DNA of 64,000 nucleotides, taken from NCBI RefSeq assembly GCF_013204795.1, contig NZ_JABMKW010000008.1, forward strand, positions 1-64,000, in the 5' to 3' direction. The notes beneath the pieces are model-generated. The model was not told where the DNA came from. It searched no databases and saw nothing but the letters and a program-made list of their open reading frames with translations. Below, piece after piece: positions 62,773-64,000 of this stretch. Within the stretch, counting starts at the first letter, position 1, and every line of letters starts with the position of its first letter. A program made the translations under genes and the position numbers. The stretch comes from Pedobacter panaciterrae (GTDB taxonomy: Bacteria > Bacteroidota > Bacteroidia > Sphingobacteriales > Sphingobacteriaceae).

Positions 62773-64000
62773 TTATTTTACCCACCAAACTTGTTGGTTA
62801 ATTTTATCGTTTCCTGCACCAAACTGAGTTTCAATTGCTTTTGAAACATTGTCTCTGTTGTTGTCGTATTCCGATTGAGGATAAATCCAACGGTTAGGAA
62901 CGGTAACACCAGCAGGGCGACGGAATTCGGGATATCCTGTTCTAAGGTTGTCGTAAAATGCGCTCCATCCCGATTGGAAAAACGTTCTTAAATACTTTTG
63001 AGTAATTATCTGCTCCATTTTCTGGGCAGTTGTAGTGCTCAATGCAAAGTTGTTTACCGGCAATGCCAGGTAATCGTTTGCTTTTTCTTCTGTTAAATAA
63101 GCCTCATAGCCTTTAACATAGGTTTGATAGAATTTAAAGGATGCCTTTACACCGTTTTTATAATGTTGGTTGGCATCGCCCGAAATCCAGTTTCTTACAA
63201 TTCCTTCAGCAATAATAAATTCCTGTTCTGAGTAGCCCATTAGTACTAATGGCTCATTTGTAGGGTTGCTTGGAAAGCGGTCATTCACTTTAGATACCTT
63301 GCCTGCTGCGGCTTTAATGCTGGTTTCTGCATAGGGAGCAGCAGGGTCGCCACCTTCGTATGAGGTAAAATCATTAATTGGTTTACCCGCCTCTTTGCCA
63401 ATTTTTGTTTGCGTACAATACAAGAATAAACGCGGGTCTTTTCTGTTTTGAAGATGCTCTATAAAAGTAGATGCCATGAACATACCAGATCCGAATCCGC
63501 TTGAGTTGAACTCCGGATAGCGGTTCCCTTCCTGATCTAGAAAGATCAGCTGCCCATCACCATCGGCTTCAGTATTGCCTAAAATAGGCTCGCTTTGTAC
63601 AATCTGAGCAAAGGTTTCTTTAACTTTCAGGTCGTTGTCGCTTTCTTTTTTTGATAAAGTCATCAATACTTTTAATCTGAAAGAGTTAACCAGCCTGCGC
63701 CATTTAGCTGCATCGCCTTTGTAAATGATGTCGCCAGCAATGATTACGTTTAAGCCTTTAAGCATGTTGTTTGCCTCATCAAGCTCTTTAAGAATACCTT
63801 GAAACACGGTTTTCTGACTGTCGTAAACAGGCGGCATATAACCTGCCTGATCTTCTCCTTTCAGGGCTTGATTGTAAGGGATATCGCCAAAAGTAAGGGT
63901 CAGGTTGTAAAAGTAATAGGCTCTAAAAAATTTGGCTAAGGCGATGTAAGAGTTGTCGTTAATACGGCCGGCTTCTTCTATCATTTTAGTCACATTTCTA
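62773..64000 (-). CDS. SusD/RagB-family lipoprotein, partial (N-terminus beyond the window)
   Basis: The visible part is about 408 residues; the frame is open through 64000, so the start, signal peptide and lipobox are missing, and the ATG at 63993 is internal. Recognised: NDNSYIALAKFFRAYYFYNLTLTFGDIPYNQAL, KWRRLVNSFRLKVLMTLS, and the C-terminal FNPEF-like NNFALSTTTAQKMEQIITQKYLRTFFQSGWSAFYDNLRTGYPEFRRP, matching the SusD-like_2 nutrient-binding branch. A SusC partner is expected to the right. The phospholipase C gene follows 75 bases downstream, suggesting phospholipid or headgroup use. Confidence 0.92.
   Translation of the reverse strand, partial: RNVTKMIEEAGRINDNSYIALAKFFRAYYFYNLTLTFGDIPYNQALKGEDQAGYMPPVYDSQKTVFQGILKELDEANNMLKGLNVIIAGDIIYKGDAAKWRRLVNSFRLKVLMTLSKKESDNDLKVKETFAQIVQSEPILGNTEADGDGQLIFLDQEGNRYPEFNSSGFGSGMFMASTFIEHLQNRKDPRLFLYCTQTKIGKEAGKPINDFTSYEGGDPAAPYAETSIKAAAGKVSKVNDRFPSNPTNEPLVLMGYSEQEFIIAEGIVRNWISGDANQHYKNGVKASFKFYQTYVKGYEAYLTEEKANDYLALPVNNFALSTTTAQKMEQIITQKYLRTFFQSGWSAFYDNLRTGYPEFRRPAGVTVPNRWIYPQSEYDNNRDNVSKAIETQFGAGNDKINQQVWWVK

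Overview
The window looks like chromosomal DNA of a Bacteroidota bacterium, most likely Sphingobacteriaceae (Pedobacter-like). Evidence: AT-rich sequence with weak Shine-Dalgarno signals, SusC/SusD pairs, a type B gliding/T9SS sorting domain protein, the gene order purA-fur-relA/spoT, bacillithiol genes (bshB1, yfiT/bstA-like), and many lipoproteins with an SC-K/SC-G lipobox. No rRNA, tRNA, CRISPR array, transposase or integrase was recognised. The window cuts a SusD-like gene at its right end.

Layout. 0-4.1 kb (minus): purA, a Fur-family regulator and a bifunctional (p)ppGpp synthetase/hydrolase. 4.4-7.7 kb (plus): DUF4294 protein, glutathione-peroxidase-like peroxidase, bshB1, glutaryl-CoA-dehydrogenase-like ACAD. 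7.7-10.5 kb (minus): lysine 6-transaminase with a small coupled membrane protein, and a D-cysteine desulfhydrase/ACC deaminase-like enzyme. 10.8-12.6 kb (plus): RluA-type pseudouridine synthase and a class IV aminotransferase. 12.7-20.5 kb (minus): a sulfatase, then a TetR-TolC-adaptor-RND tripartite efflux operon. 20.7-27.6 kb (plus): secreted and surface proteins, including a fasciclin-type lipoprotein, a TAT-exported sugar isomerase-like protein and a 1126-residue T9SS cargo. 27.5-35.6 kb: a TetR regulator divergent from SusC, SusD, a calcineurin-type phosphoesterase and an alkaline-phosphatase-superfamily enzyme, which reads as an uptake system for a phosphorylated nutrient. 35.6-39.6 kb: DUF4440, D-lactate dehydrogenase-like, fmt, a tiny disordered protein and NamZ-like DUF1343.

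The most interesting part is 39.8-53.6 kb. It is visibly richer in G+C than its flanks and packed with stress-type genes: a YciE-like ferritin-fold protein, DUF72, a KaiC-KaiB-KaiB-PAS histidine kinase operon, a PPOX 'general stress' flavoprotein, an operon of an AI-2E-type permease with two paralogous PqiA-domain membrane proteins, and a 1154-residue patatin-like phospholipase whose catalytic domain is split by about ten membrane helices. The Kai operon has no kaiA. Its KaiC has a Ser-Ser pair at the phosphorylation-site position and a coiled-coil C-terminus, so a stress- or time-responsive KaiC2-like module is more likely than a classical clock.

53.7-64 kb: LolC/E-like permease (plus). On the minus strand follow a YfiT-like bacillithiol transferase, a winged-helix HTH_42 protein, an ECF sigma operon whose second gene looks like an anti-sigma/beta-barrel hybrid, a 436-base non-coding stretch with several inverted and direct repeats including a perfect 29-bp REP-like palindrome, a TAT-exported phosphocholine-specific phospholipase C and a partial SusD-like lipoprotein. 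Several further perfect inverted repeats sit at gene boundaries, two of them on or against start codons. All functional calls rest on motif and family recognition by eye; no database search was run.
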